DNA of 64,000 nucleotides from Paenalcaligenes sp050487225 (GCF_050487225.1 NZ_JBKQGY010000001.1:558001-622000), one strand, 5' to 3'. Counted from the first letter of the stretch, positions 9,427 to 17,929 are shown. Numbers and translations are program-made. Notes: generated from the letters alone by a model not told the origin.

Positions 9427-10581
9427 ATGAGTAATCAGAATTTTGATATGGGATTTTTTCGAGAAACCACTGATTCAATAAAAATAGATAATTCAAAGAA
9501 AATTTACTTTTCAGATTTTTTTTATGCCTGGATAGAAAATGGTGTTTTTCGAGCAGACAATAATAATGAACTAGAGCGATTGTTCAGTAAGGATGTGTTG
9601 CCTCTTATTGGACAAGTGCGATTGCGCGAGGTTGCTTCTGAGCATTTGTTAGGTTTATTGCGAGTACAAAGAGAGCGTGGTGTAACAAGGATGTCCATAG
9701 TCACACTGAATAGTCTTCGTCAGTTGTTCAGATGGGGGATGCAACGAGAGCCTTGGTGTGCAGAGATAGGAGCAATCAATCCTGCATCACAAATAGTTCT
9801 TAAACAGTTCGTTCCTAGAAGTTATGAAAGTGTTCGTGACAGAGTTCTGTCTAACGCTGAAATTTGGGAGTTGGGTAGGATTTTCTCTAGCATTTCGGGA
9901 GACTATCACAACAGTATCTTGGATAAGAAATCACAAATTGCAGTGTGGCTTTGCTTAAGTTCTCTATGCAGAATAGGTGAGTTATTACAGGCGAGATGGG
10001 AGAATGTGAACCTCGAATCGGGTATCTGGTATTTGCCAAAGGTGACTACTAAAGGTCGTATTCAAGACCATGTGATATTCATGTCGGAATTCATTCACAG
10101 TAAATTCGTTGAACTCTTCAAACTGACGGGGAATAGCCAGTGGTGTTTTCCGTCAAGAAACAATCAAGGCCATGTGGATTTGAAAAGTATTACAAAACAA
10201 ATATCAGATCGTCAGATACGTTTCAAAAATCGTACAGTACCTCGCAAGGGCAGAGTCAATAGTAATGCCCTGGTGTTAGCGGACGGGTTGCGCGGCGATT
10301 GGACTCCCCATGATTTGAGAAGGACGGGAGCGACAATGATGCAGGCTCTAGGGGTTCCACTGGAGGTTATTGACCGGTGCCAGAATCATGTCCTAGCCGG
10401 CTCTAAAGTTCGGCGGCATTATATGCATCATGATTATGCTAAAGAAAGAGCTGAGGCCTGGCAAAAGTTAGGACAGAAGATTGAGGAAATTTTGTCCATG
10501 CATGAACATCAGTTTCATGATGAGTTTTTAGGAATTAAGCATCCTCTACATAAACCGCACTGGCTACAGTGGAGGGTTTAG
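9427..10581 (+). CDS. ICE tyrosine integrase
   Basis: A 384-residue site-specific recombinase of the phage integrase family that should excise and insert the ICE at tRNA-Pro. The first 120 residues form the arm and core-binding regions. The catalytic domain shows the first arginine in SSLCRIGELLQARW (about residue 179), a lysine-bearing beta hairpin (PKVTTKG), HDLRRTGATMM (about residue 296) and the nucleophile tyrosine in RRHYMHHDY (about residue 333). The usual LGH is changed to QNH. It reads divergently from the coiled-coil gene, separated by about 130 bases that must hold both promoters. Confidence 0.92.
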   Translation: MSNQNFDMGFFRETTDSIKIDNSKKIYFSDFFYAWIENGVFRADNNNELERLFSKDVLPLIGQVRLREVASEHLLGLLRVQRERGVTRMSIVTLNSLRQLFRWGMQREPWCAEIGAINPASQIVLKQFVPRSYESVRDRVLSNAEIWELGRIFSSISGDYHNSILDKKSQIAVWLCLSSLCRIGELLQARWENVNLESGIWYLPKVTTKGRIQDHVIFMSEFIHSKFVELFKLTGNSQWCFPSRNNQGHVDLKSITKQISDRQIRFKNRTVPRKGRVNSNALVLADGLRGDWTPHDLRRTGATMMQALGVPLEVIDRCQNHVLAGSKVRRHYMHHDYAKERAEAWQKLGQKIEEILSMHEHQFHDEFLGIKHPLHKPHWLQWRV

Positions 10582-10651
10582 TATGCTTTCTTGATTTTCG
10601 AACTTAACTTACAGGAATCGAACCTGTATCGAGAGCGCCAAAGGAGGCTTC

Positions 10652-10960
10652 TTGTCAGAACCTTTATCAGAGCTTTTACGCCTTAGAATCACAGCATCCC
10701 AGTACCAAAACATTAACGAAGCGGCGGCATTGGCAGGACTTTCTATTTCAGAGTATGCCCGCAGAACATTGACTGCTAATAACGACATGTTAAATGAGTT
10801 ACGCGCTTTGCGAATATGCGTTTCAGACTTAACTCGGACTATGCAAAGTGAAGTGGCTATCATTGAAATTCTACATTTAATGCGAGCTTCAGCATCACCA
10901 AGCAACATAAACGCAGCACATTCAAAAATGCTAGAGGAGGGGATAAAGCCTTTGGGTTGA
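10652..10960 (+). CDS. Ribbon-helix-helix mobilisation (MobC/TraJ-like) protein
   Basis: A 102-residue DNA-binding protein. The N-terminal LRLRITASQYQNINEAAALAGLSISEYARRTLT has the beta strand plus two helices of relaxosome ribbon-helix-helix proteins (MobC/TraJ-like), which bind near oriT and help load the relaxase. A leucine-rich helical tail follows. The start is a TTG at 10652 with an excellent AAAGGAGG site 7 bases upstream; no ATG fits. It sits just behind the integrase and ahead of the small-protein array, away from the relaxase gene, so its target site is uncertain. Confidence 0.65.
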   Translation: MSEPLSELLRLRITASQYQNINEAAALAGLSISEYARRTLTANNDMLNELRALRICVSDLTRTMQSEVAIIEILHLMRASASPSNINAAHSKMLEEGIKPLG

Positions 10961-10996
10961 GGCTAGAATAGAGAAAATCTATAAATCGGGGCGAAT

Positions 10997-11320
10997 ATGA
11001 AAAAAACCATACTCATTGTTTTTTTAGCAGGCATGTTTTTCATGTGGTTAGTGTTAGGAGGGTTGGAGCACGCTGCATACCATGATAATTTCATCCTGAA
11101 AATGGTTGGTCTGCTGAGCTATGTCATATTCGGCCTGTTGTTTGTTTGGCTTATCTACTTAATAGGTAAATTTGTTTTTGGTGGGCATTCAAAAAACTCT
11201 TTTGAGGAAATGCTCATGAAAAACATAATGGAAGGGAAAATAGACCCCGAGCAAGCTGAGCGCCTAAGAGATGAGAGAAAGAAAAAACGATTAAAAGATT
11301 TAGCTCTCTGGGACGATTAA
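10997..11320 (+). CDS. Small two-helix membrane protein
   Basis: A 107-residue protein with two hydrophobic helices (residues 4-22 and 38-60) and a charged cytoplasmic tail (EEMLMKNIMEGKIDPEQAERLRDERKKKR). I do not recognise the family; the tail faintly recalls the short C-terminal SHOCT-type helix pair. It is first in a run of small membrane proteins lying between the mobilisation protein and the VirB operon. Entry or surface exclusion, or regulation of the mating channel, are possible roles, but these are only guesses from position. Confidence 0.6.
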   Translation: MKKTILIVFLAGMFFMWLVLGGLEHAAYHDNFILKMVGLLSYVIFGLLFVWLIYLIGKFVFGGHSKNSFEEMLMKNIMEGKIDPEQAERLRDERKKKRLKDLALWDD

Positions 11321-11362
11321 ATACGTTAGCCGTTCTGGCACGTTAATTTCACGGAGTAATAC

Positions 11363-11782
11363 ATGAACAAGCTCACCGCTATCGGTGCGCTGGCATTCGC
11401 CTGCGCGTCGTTTCCGGCACACGCCGATAACGCTAAAGATTTCTTGAGAGGGATTGATGTACAGGAGCTATGGTTTACAGCAGCTACAGTACTAGTTGTC
11501 TCGATGCTCATTTTTCACATAACCAGACAATTAAAGGAGAGCAACAAGCAAGAGGCACTAACTGTAAAGGCTACAGAAAAGGATATTCGTCGAAGCATTG
11601 AGAAATATCCTGAACTGAGACTCAAAATCCAAAAGCATCTAGAGGAGCGAGGTGCATTAACCAAAAATGATCTAACAGTTATGGTCGAGGAAATAGAAAA
11701 TCGGAAGGCCAGTCTTGCTCAAAACCAAGAGGATGAGGATGAGAGACAAAAACAGTTGGATTTCCTCAATAAAGACCTTTAG
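11363..11782 (+). CDS. Signal-peptide/membrane protein, paralogue A
   Basis: A 139-residue protein. It opens with the same signal peptide as the TrbM gene downstream (MNKLTAIGALAFACAS, processed near AHA-DN), then has a membrane helix (LWFTAATVLVVSMLIF) and a charged cytoplasmic helical domain. The C-terminal half (DIRRSIEKYPELRLKIQKHL to NKDL) is clearly paralogous to the end of the gene at 12184-12582. No known family. The repeated 26-base leader lies directly upstream. The conserved tail may bind a partner inside the cell while the N-terminal part varies between copies. Confidence 0.65.
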   Translation: MNKLTAIGALAFACASFPAHADNAKDFLRGIDVQELWFTAATVLVVSMLIFHITRQLKESNKQEALTVKATEKDIRRSIEKYPELRLKIQKHLEERGALTKNDLTVMVEEIENRKASLAQNQEDEDERQKQLDFLNKDL

Positions 11783-11840
11783 GTCTGGCATCACCGTAGT
11801 TTTCTAGCCGTTCTGGCACGTTAATTTCACAGGGCAACAC

Positions 11841-11894
11841 ATGAACAAGTTCACCTCTATTGGTGCGCTGGCGCTTGCCTGCTCGTTGCTTTAA
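11841..11894 (+). CDS. 17-residue truncated signal-peptide ORF (leader peptide)
   Basis: ATG at 11841 opens MNKFTSIGALALACSLL and then meets TAA at 11892. The first 16 codons copy the signal peptide of the TrbM gene, but the rest is missing. An AAGGAGG ribosome site follows at once at 11897 for the next gene. It is either the stump of a deleted gene or a leader peptide whose translation couples to the next start. The sequence alone cannot decide which. Confidence 0.5.
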   Translation: MNKFTSIGALALACSLL

Positions 11895-11908
11895 ACAAGG
11901 AGGTGTTT

Positions 11909-12133
11909 ATGCCTATTGCTATCATTATTGGCCTAACTTGTATGGCCGTGGTAACAGCAATCCGAGTGATCATATTCCAAACAAGTCTAGAGAGAGCCTT
12001 GTTTGCCTGTTTGCTTACAGTGTTCTTTGGGTTCTTTGCTTATCTGCTATTCACCATGTATGGCACCGCCACCGAGAATTTAATGCTGAAAGGGGCGTTA
12101 GTAGGTGACGTTGCAAACAGCCCGAAAGAATAA
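11909..12133 (+). CDS. Small two-helix membrane protein
   Basis: A 74-residue protein of two hydrophobic helices (PIAIIIGLTCMAVVTAIRVII and ALFACLLTVFFGFFAYLLFTMY) and a short polar tail ending NSPKE. No family recognised. The ATG at 11909 has a perfect AAGGAGG site 5 bases upstream; an in-frame GTG at 11903 overlaps that site and is rejected. It follows the truncated signal-peptide ORF by 14 bases and belongs to the leader-repeat array. Confidence 0.6.
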   Translation: MPIAIIIGLTCMAVVTAIRVIIFQTSLERALFACLLTVFFGFFAYLLFTMYGTATENLMLKGALVGDVANSPKE

Positions 12134-12183
12134 ACTCCAACTTCATCTAGCCGTTCTGGCACGTTAATTTCACGGAATAATGG

Positions 12184-12582
12184 ATGAACATTCTCATCAC
12201 TAGCAGGACTGAAAGAGCTAAAGAGATAATCTCACTACAGGAAATTTGGAACTACGTCGAGTATTGGGTTTCAGTGCTCGCAATCCCTGCAATTATCATC
12301 TTCATTGTTTGTATAAGTTATGCAGTACTTAGCGTGTACCTTAGTGAGCACTTCAGCCGAAACTCGCGAGCACAAAAATATCTCATCCGCCGAAGCATCA
12401 GAAAATACCCTGAGCTGAGAGTCAAAATTAAGAAACATCTAGAAGAGAAAGGTGTGCTAACCAGAGGCAATATATTGAATATGGTTGACGAAATCGTAGA
12501 TCGGAAGAGCCACCTCGCTCTTCAAAGGGCGAATGAGGAAAATAGGCAGAAGCAGTTAAATCTTCTCGATAAAGACCTGTAG
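12184..12582 (+). CDS. Membrane protein, paralogue B
   Basis: A 132-residue protein with one strong membrane helix (WVSVLAIPAIIIFIVCISYAVL) and a charged C-terminal domain (LIRRSIRKYPELRVKIKKHL to DKDL), nearly the same as in the gene at 11363-11782. Here the N-terminus (MNILITSRTERAKEIISLQ) is not the repeated signal peptide, although the same 26-base leader lies upstream. This suggests exchange of N-terminal modules by recombination. Function unknown. Confidence 0.65.
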   Translation: MNILITSRTERAKEIISLQEIWNYVEYWVSVLAIPAIIIFIVCISYAVLSVYLSEHFSRNSRAQKYLIRRSIRKYPELRVKIKKHLEEKGVLTRGNILNMVDEIVDRKSHLALQRANEENRQKQLNLLDKDL

Positions 12583-12640
12583 TTCTAGCATCACCGTAGT
12601 TTTCTAGCCGTTCTGGCGCATTAATTTCACGGAGTAATAC

Positions 12641-13297
12641 ATGAACAAGCTCACCGCTATCGGTGCGCTGGCGTTCGCCTGCGCGTCGTTACCGTCGTAC
12701 GCTCAATCATCAGATGTAATGACAGGCATTGATGCTCTGTCATGCAAAGCGCTTTTATGCCTCTCTAGTTCACTACGACCAGGGGAGTGTAATGAGGCTT
12801 TGAGCCACTATTTCGATATCAAGAAATACACGAAGGGTATTTTTGATCTTGAAAAGACCATTAATGCTCGGTTCAACTTCCTAGCCATTTGTCCTATGGC
12901 TGTGACACCTGAAATCACAGAGCGCAGACGTGCTATCGCTCGTGGAGCAGGCCGTTGCGATCCGGAGTTTTTGAACGCGACTTATGGCAAGACGATATAT
13001 CGCTATAAAAGTAGGAACTGGGGCTTTGGCTCTAGCTACTACGACATATCGGCAATTAAAACAGTCACTATGAGTGCTTTGCCATCGTATTGCGTGGCGT
13101 ATAACGATCATGCATGGACATATGACTTGTCTACCAAATATGTTGGTAATCCTCAGACAGGAGGGTACTGGGTCAAAGCAAGTGAATATGACGCTGCGCA
13201 AGCTAAGTGGAATGCAGAGCATTCCGGCATCGTAGGGTCTAGCTGGCTGTACTCGGAGGAGTACCCTCGTAGCTCATCCTCTGGCCACGAGTATTAA
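12641..13297 (+). CDS. trbM: TrbM/KikA-like conjugation protein
   Basis: A 218-residue exported protein. After the signal peptide (MNKLTAIGALAFACASLPSYA) comes IDALSCKALLCLSSSLRPGE and then NFLAICP. This cysteine-rich pattern is that of the TrbM/KikA family encoded beside IncP and VirB-type mating-pair genes. TrbM is periplasmic and linked to mating-pair formation. The C-terminal third (WVKASEYDAAQAKW, serine-rich tail) looks less conserved. It is the last member of the leader-repeat array and is followed after 2 bases by virB1, so it probably starts the transfer operon. Confidence 0.78.
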   Translation: MNKLTAIGALAFACASLPSYAQSSDVMTGIDALSCKALLCLSSSLRPGECNEALSHYFDIKKYTKGIFDLEKTINARFNFLAICPMAVTPEITERRRAIARGAGRCDPEFLNATYGKTIYRYKSRNWGFGSSYYDISAIKTVTMSALPSYCVAYNDHAWTYDLSTKYVGNPQTGGYWVKASEYDAAQAKWNAEHSGIVGSSWLYSEEYPRSSSSGHEY

Positions 13298-13299
13298 TC

Positions 13300-13977
13300 A
13301 TGCTGGCAGAACTTACTTTACTAGCCGCATCATGCGCACCAAACATAGCGCCCACAACGTTGGAGGCATTGGTTAAACATGAATCGACGGGCAATACGTA
13401 TGCCATCGGCATCAACAAAGGCAAACGTTTAGCAGAACAACCCACTGACCTTGAGAGCGCTGTAGCGATCGTCGATCAGCTCATTAAAGATGGTACTGAC
13501 TTTGATGCAGGACTAGGTCAGATCAACGTTCGGAACTGGGCGTGGTTAGGGCTGACCTCGGAAACTGTTTTTGAACCGTGTACGAACTTGCAGGCGGCAC
13601 AAACAGTGCTAGCTGAATGTTATGAGCGTGCTAGTCGTAAGTTCGGAGACGAACAACAGGCGCTACGCGCTGCTTTGTCTTGCTACAACACCGGCAATTT
13701 CGATCGTGGCTTTGAAAATGGTTATGTCAATAAAGTGCTAGCACAGGCAGGTATCAAAGTGCCAGCCTTAAAACCATCTGCAACGCAAACACGTCAAACC
13801 GCGACTGAAACTACTGCCCCCAAAGGAAATGATGGTTTCACTCGTAATCGCGCAATAGATGGTTTTACCAGAAACCGCACAGACGGTTCCTTGCCACAAC
13901 CTGAGTTACCAGAAGCCACAACTGAAAACTCAGATTCTTCCGCTTACGTTGTGTCGGCTGTAACGCCTACACGCTGA
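13300..13977 (+). CDS. virB1: VirB1-like lytic transglycosylase
   Basis: A 225-residue cell-wall enzyme that opens peptidoglycan for assembly of the secretion channel. The SLT fold shows the catalytic glutamate in VKHESTGNTYAIGIN (near residue 27), then DAGLGQINVRNW and LSCYNTGNFDRG, the GLGQI and YN-G motifs of the family. The C-terminal 65 residues are low-complexity (TATETTAPK, paired FTRNR repeats) and probably unstructured. There is no clear signal peptide, but the first 25 residues are weakly hydrophobic and contain AASCAPN. It is placed exactly where virB1 belongs. Confidence 0.88.
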   Translation: MLAELTLLAASCAPNIAPTTLEALVKHESTGNTYAIGINKGKRLAEQPTDLESAVAIVDQLIKDGTDFDAGLGQINVRNWAWLGLTSETVFEPCTNLQAAQTVLAECYERASRKFGDEQQALRAALSCYNTGNFDRGFENGYVNKVLAQAGIKVPALKPSATQTRQTATETTAPKGNDGFTRNRAIDGFTRNRTDGSLPQPELPEATTENSDSSAYVVSAVTPTR

Positions 13978-14033
13978 GCAATTTTCCTTTTCTTTCTATA
14001 TTTTGCCTGTCTACGGATGGGCAGGGAGTTCTT

Positions 14034-14336
14034 ATGTCTATCGCAATCACATCTTTCAAAACACACGCCATTAAGTTGTTCAACGCATTAGTGTTGATGC
14101 TGTTCTCTGCTGCTGTATCTGCTCAAACAGGAGGGCTTGCAAAAGGTAAGACTGCTTTAGAGTCTCTACGCGACAACTTATACATTATCTTGCCCATTGC
14201 AGCGGTGATCATCGGGATCATTATCGCCGTGCTGTATTCCGCTGAGATCATGCGTAAAGATGATGCTGTTCGTTGGGGCACTGGAGTTCTGTTAGCAGGT
14301 TCGATTGCTGAAATCGTTGTGTTGCTTTGGAAGTAA
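14034..14336 (+). CDS. virB2: VirB2-like pilin subunit
   Basis: A 100-residue pilin precursor: a long N-terminal signal sequence cleaved near VSAQT, then two hydrophobic helices (YIILPIAAVIIGIIIAVLY and WGTGVLLAGSIAEIVVLLW) joined by a short polar loop (SAEIMRKDDA). This is the VirB2/TrbC layout. Subunits assemble into the conjugative pilus. An imperfect hairpin at 14006-14025 overlaps its ribosome site (CAGGGAG). Its stop at 14336 is 2 bases before virB3. Confidence 0.88.
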   Translation: MSIAITSFKTHAIKLFNALVLMLFSAAVSAQTGGLAKGKTALESLRDNLYIILPIAAVIIGIIIAVLYSAEIMRKDDAVRWGTGVLLAGSIAEIVVLLWK

Positions 14337-14338
14337 AT

Positions 14339-14689
14339 ATGGCGGAAACACACCAAGAGGAGGTGAAACAAACACCTCATCATTACCCAGTCTTCAAAGG
14401 GTTAGGCCGTAAGCCTACTTACTTTGGGATACCTACAGTCTGGTTCTTGGGCACGTTCATGGTCGTTGCTGTTTCGGCCATGCTCTTTGGTTTGATCCTG
14501 TGGGGCAGTCTTATCGTAATACTGCCCATCTTAGCGATCATTACCAAGACAGATGACCGCGCTCTTGAAGTCTGGCTGCTAGAAATCAAAACTCGCTGGC
14601 GCAACCGAAATAAGAAATTTTGGGGAGGTTCCAGCTACACACCACTCAATCATCCCAAGCGCCGGCCTTGGCGCAAATTCTTGGAGTAA
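14339..14689 (+). CDS. virB3: VirB3-like inner-membrane T4SS protein
   Basis: A 116-residue protein: a polar N-terminus with VFKGLGRKPTYFGIP, two adjacent hydrophobic helices (VWFLGTFMVVAVSAMLFGLIL and LIVILPILAIIT), and a basic tail ending with WRKFLE. VirB3 works with the VirB4 ATPase at the base of the channel, and the order virB2-virB3-virB4 supports the call. The ATG at 14339 is preferred over an overlapping TTG at 14327. Confidence 0.88.
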   Translation: MAETHQEEVKQTPHHYPVFKGLGRKPTYFGIPTVWFLGTFMVVAVSAMLFGLILWGSLIVILPILAIITKTDDRALEVWLLEIKTRWRNRNKKFWGGSSYTPLNHPKRRPWRKFLE

Positions 14690-14693
14690 GCAC

Positions 14694-17132
14694 ATGAGCA
14701 CTCTGGCTTTGAAGGAAAGGTCAGTCTCTCGTTACGTGCCATATAAATATCATGTCACTGATCAGATCATTGCTTGCAATGACAATGAGTACATGGCCGT
14801 AATAAAAGTTGGTGGCCGTTCAGCCGACGCCGCTGATTTAGCAGAGCAGGACAAATGGATTAAAGCGGTACATAACATTTTGCGCGGCTTGCCTTTGGGC
14901 AAGCTCGGGCTGTATTCCCATACCGTGCATCGAGAGGTTAGCGAGTATCCAGAAAGCGAATTTCCTCAGAAGTTTGCTACGAAGTTTGATCAACAGTATC
15001 GAGCGACGTTTCAACGTGACTCGCTCATGATTAACGAACTCTATCTAACCTTATTAATACACCCAGTCGAAGATCCAATATTGGGCGCGGTTGCCTCACT
15101 TGAGAAAGCGGATGCAAAGCGCATAGAGGCATGGCAGAAAGAGTCGATCGAAGATTTAGAGTCTGCCTTGCGAGCAATTACAGCGGGCCTTACGCGTTAT
15201 GACGTAGAAGTGCTCGGTATAGCAGACAGGAAAGGCTACGCTTTTAGTGAACCTGCCGAATTTTTGGCCTTCTTGTTGACGGGGCAGCGAATGCAGATAC
15301 CGGTTACACGTGGTTATCTGAATGAGTCTATTGCTTTGGCTCGCCCTGTGTTTGCTAAATATGGGCCATTGGGTGAGTTACGCAGCATGGAGGGTAATAG
15401 GCTCTTTGGGATGCTTGAGTTTACGGATTTGCCTAAAGAGGTGAAACCTGGGCATTTAGATGCGCTTATGTCTGTAAAGGCCGAGTTTGTGTTATCCCAA
15501 TCATGGGGTTCATTTACTAGTGGCAATGCAAAAGTTTTGACGAAGCGGCATGGTCGGCTTTTGCGTGACTCAAACGACGACTCACCAGGGCAGCTCAAGC
15601 AACTGGCGCAATTAGTCGAAGAGCTAAATGCCGGTGAAATTGGCCTTGGTGATCACCACGCAACACTGTTGGTTTATGGTGAGGATCAAGAAAAACTGGT
15701 GCGTTCGATGTCCAATATTCGCGCTCTTTTGGCAGAGCAGGGGATTATTGCCAAAGACTTGGAGAAAGGGCTGGAGGCTGGTTTTTGGGCGCAGTTACCG
15801 GCGAACTGGAGCTGGCGTACAAGGCCAATTCCAATCACCAGTTATAACTTTTTGTGCCTCAGTAGCTTTCACAACCAGCTAACCGGCAAAGCGACTGGGA
15901 ACCCTTGGGGGCCTGCTGTCAGCATGTTTAAAACAAAAACAGGCAGTCCATATTTCTTCAACTATCACGTTTCCTTGGATGAGGTCGATGAAACGGGTAA
16001 GCGGCGAGCAGGGAACACAATGATTATCGGGCAAACCGGTACGGGTAAAACGGTTTTGCAAGGTGTACTGCTTACGCAGGCTCAGAAGTTCGGAGCAACC
16101 GCAATCGTCTACGATAAAGATGAGGGGATGCATGTTCTGATTCTCGCGTTAGGTGGTCGTTACTTCACGCTACGTTACGGCGAATCAACGGGGTGGCAGC
16201 CTCTCCAAATGGAGCCGACTGAGCGAAATGTAGCGTTCATGAAGCGATGGGTTGCTTCTCTCGCAGAACACCGAGGGGAGAAGCTAAACACAACACAAAG
16301 CAGAGAGATCTCAACGGCAATTGATCAGCTTACACAGCATATTGATCTACATAATCGCAATTTATCTACGTTGAATACCTTGCTGCCTAATCCTATGGGC
16401 GCTTCAACCATTTCAGTACACGAGCGCTTGATTCCGTGGTGCCGTGGGGGGGAATATGGTTGGGTTTTCGATAATGACGAAGATCGTCTAAATCTAAATG
16501 CATCCCAAGACCATAACCCCATTTTTGGTTTTGACCTGACTGAGCTACTAGACGATGACACAGTGCGATCGGCTGCAACGCTATACCTGAAACACCGCAT
16601 TGATGAGTTACATGATGGTAGGCGAATCATTAACTTAACTGATGAGTGTCAACATCCCTTGAAAGATGAGCATTTCCAAAAGTCTATGCAGGATGATGCT
16701 CGGACTATTCGTAAAAAGAATGGAGTGATGGCGTTGTCTACGCAGGAACCGGAAGCGATTGCCGATAACCCTGTAGGTCCATCTCTAATTCAGCAGTCTG
16801 CAACGTTGATATTTTTACCGAATCCGAAAGCGGTAAAGGAAACGTATATCAATAAATTTCACCTAACCGAAGCTGAGTTTAAGTTAGTAGAAGAACTAGG
16901 TGAGTTCTCTCGTCAGTTCGTCATAAAACAAGGTGCAAACGTCGCTGTAGCCGAAATGAATCTGAGCGATTGCCAAGATGCATTGCTAGTGTTTTCTGGA
17001 AGTTCAGACATGGCCCAGCTAGCTAAGCAAGCGATTGCCGAGGTGGGGGATAATCCCGACGACTGGCTGCCCATCTATTTAAGTAAAGCCCGTTCAGCAA
17101 TACAACCTGAGTTACAAGAGGAGTTGCTATGA
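14694..17132 (+). CDS. virB4: VirB4-family T4SS ATPase
   Basis: An 812-residue ATPase, normal length for the CagE/TrbE/VirB4 family, which powers pilus assembly and substrate transfer. The N-terminal domain carries DAADLAEQDKW and the family-typical LYLTLLIHP. The Walker A motif GQTGTGKT lies near residue 446 and the Walker B region NLTDECQHPL near 648, followed by ALSTQEPEAIADNPVGPSLIQQSAT, a VirB4 hallmark. It begins 4 bases after virB3 and overlaps the next gene by ATGA. Confidence 0.95.
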   Translation: MSTLALKERSVSRYVPYKYHVTDQIIACNDNEYMAVIKVGGRSADAADLAEQDKWIKAVHNILRGLPLGKLGLYSHTVHREVSEYPESEFPQKFATKFDQQYRATFQRDSLMINELYLTLLIHPVEDPILGAVASLEKADAKRIEAWQKESIEDLESALRAITAGLTRYDVEVLGIADRKGYAFSEPAEFLAFLLTGQRMQIPVTRGYLNESIALARPVFAKYGPLGELRSMEGNRLFGMLEFTDLPKEVKPGHLDALMSVKAEFVLSQSWGSFTSGNAKVLTKRHGRLLRDSNDDSPGQLKQLAQLVEELNAGEIGLGDHHATLLVYGEDQEKLVRSMSNIRALLAEQGIIAKDLEKGLEAGFWAQLPANWSWRTRPIPITSYNFLCLSSFHNQLTGKATGNPWGPAVSMFKTKTGSPYFFNYHVSLDEVDETGKRRAGNTMIIGQTGTGKTVLQGVLLTQAQKFGATAIVYDKDEGMHVLILALGGRYFTLRYGESTGWQPLQMEPTERNVAFMKRWVASLAEHRGEKLNTTQSREISTAIDQLTQHIDLHNRNLSTLNTLLPNPMGASTISVHERLIPWCRGGEYGWVFDNDEDRLNLNASQDHNPIFGFDLTELLDDDTVRSAATLYLKHRIDELHDGRRIINLTDECQHPLKDEHFQKSMQDDARTIRKKNGVMALSTQEPEAIADNPVGPSLIQQSATLIFLPNPKAVKETYINKFHLTEAEFKLVEELGEFSRQFVIKQGANVAVAEMNLSDCQDALLVFSGSSDMAQLAKQAIAEVGDNPDDWLPIYLSKARSAIQPELQEELL

Positions 17133-17530
17133 GTGATTCAACGCAAGCAATCGAGCGCGCCAAGAAAGCAGTTTTAGAGCTGCAAGCAACATCACGCGAG
17201 CGCGATCAACAAACTCTGGAACACTTAAATGGAGACGATGTTTCGGAAATTAGGGAGGCTGCTCGTCAGGCTAAAGACCTGCCTAAAAATTATGAGTCAA
17301 ATCGCGAAGCCCTTACGCTCTATCGCGATGCTTTGCGGGATGCACAAAAAGACGCAGCACATCAGCGTTTGGCAGGCAACCACGAAGCAGCAGGGCCGAC
17401 AGTGCAAGCCTTTGACTCACAGATCGCAAAGGCATCTGTGGCAATTCAAGCAGCGAACCTATCCCTACATCACCAGAAAGCCGCATTGCAGAAATCTGCA
17501 GGACGTACTGAAATAGGGGTGGGCAAGTAA
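17129..17530 (+). CDS. Hypothetical helical protein in the virB operon
   Basis: A 133-residue, highly charged, helix-rich protein (many A, Q, K, E and R; no signal peptide, no membrane segment). It is probably a cytoplasmic coiled coil. The ATG overlaps the virB4 stop as ATGA, so it is translationally coupled. I recognise no family. Position between virB4 and virB5 suggests an accessory factor of the secretion system or a regulator. Confidence 0.65.
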   Translation: MSDSTQAIERAKKAVLELQATSRERDQQTLEHLNGDDVSEIREAARQAKDLPKNYESNREALTLYRDALRDAQKDAAHQRLAGNHEAAGPTVQAFDSQIAKASVAIQAANLSLHHQKAALQKSAGRTEIGVGK

Positions 17531-17552
17531 AACACTTTTCATAGGAAATCTA

Positions 17553-17906
17553 ATGATTAAAAAGCTGTTTCTTTCGCTGGCCATGCTAGCAAGTCTGGTT
17601 CTTGCTGGATGCTCAGACAAGAATGAGCCATTTCTAGGGTATTGGCATCAAGACACTGATAAACGACCCATAACGCTGCATATCAAACCCGACGGGGATA
17701 ACGTCATGGTGCGTATTAACCAACTGATTTTTGGTAATTACGTCAAACATAATGAATTGGGTAGGGTTGCAGATAAAGACGTTTTGTCGATTGCAGATCG
17801 TATTCAAGTCCGTTTTGAAGATGGGCAGCTTGTCGATGTTGATAATAGCTCTACCCGTTTCAAACGAATTACAGAGGCACAGTACGAAGAAATTACAAAC
17901 CAGTAG
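17553..17906 (+). CDS. Small lipoprotein in the virB operon (possible entry exclusion)
   Basis: A 117-residue lipoprotein: MIKKLFLSLAMLASLVLAGC gives a textbook lipobox (LAGC, cysteine 20), followed by a small beta-rich domain beginning EPFLGYWHQDTDKRP. VirB-type conjugation operons of the IncN/IncW group carry a lipoprotein that blocks entry of the same element (Eex). This gene has the right size and operon context, but no sequence motif proves it. It could instead be an assembly lipoprotein. Confidence 0.7.
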   Translation: MIKKLFLSLAMLASLVLAGCSDKNEPFLGYWHQDTDKRPITLHIKPDGDNVMVRINQLIFGNYVKHNELGRVADKDVLSIADRIQVRFEDGQLVDVDNSSTRFKRITEAQYEEITNQ

Positions 17907-17929
17907 TACTCATTTTTACTTGCCCAAGC

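Larger units (their letters stand above)
11327..12691 (+). repeat. Four-copy leader repeat (promoter/RBS/signal-peptide cassette)
   Basis: A 26-base block beginning TAGCCGTTCTGGCACGTTAA recurs four times with at most two changes, at 11327-11352, 11805-11830, 12148-12173 and 12605-12630. Each copy ends 10 or 11 bases before an ATG. In copies 1, 2 and 4 the similarity continues through the start codon into about 50 bases coding for MNKLTAIGALAFACAS or a close variant. Copies 2 and 4 also share about 20 bases upstream (GCATCACCGTAGTTTTC). The block therefore carries a ribosome site and signal peptide placed in front of different genes. Confidence 0.9.
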
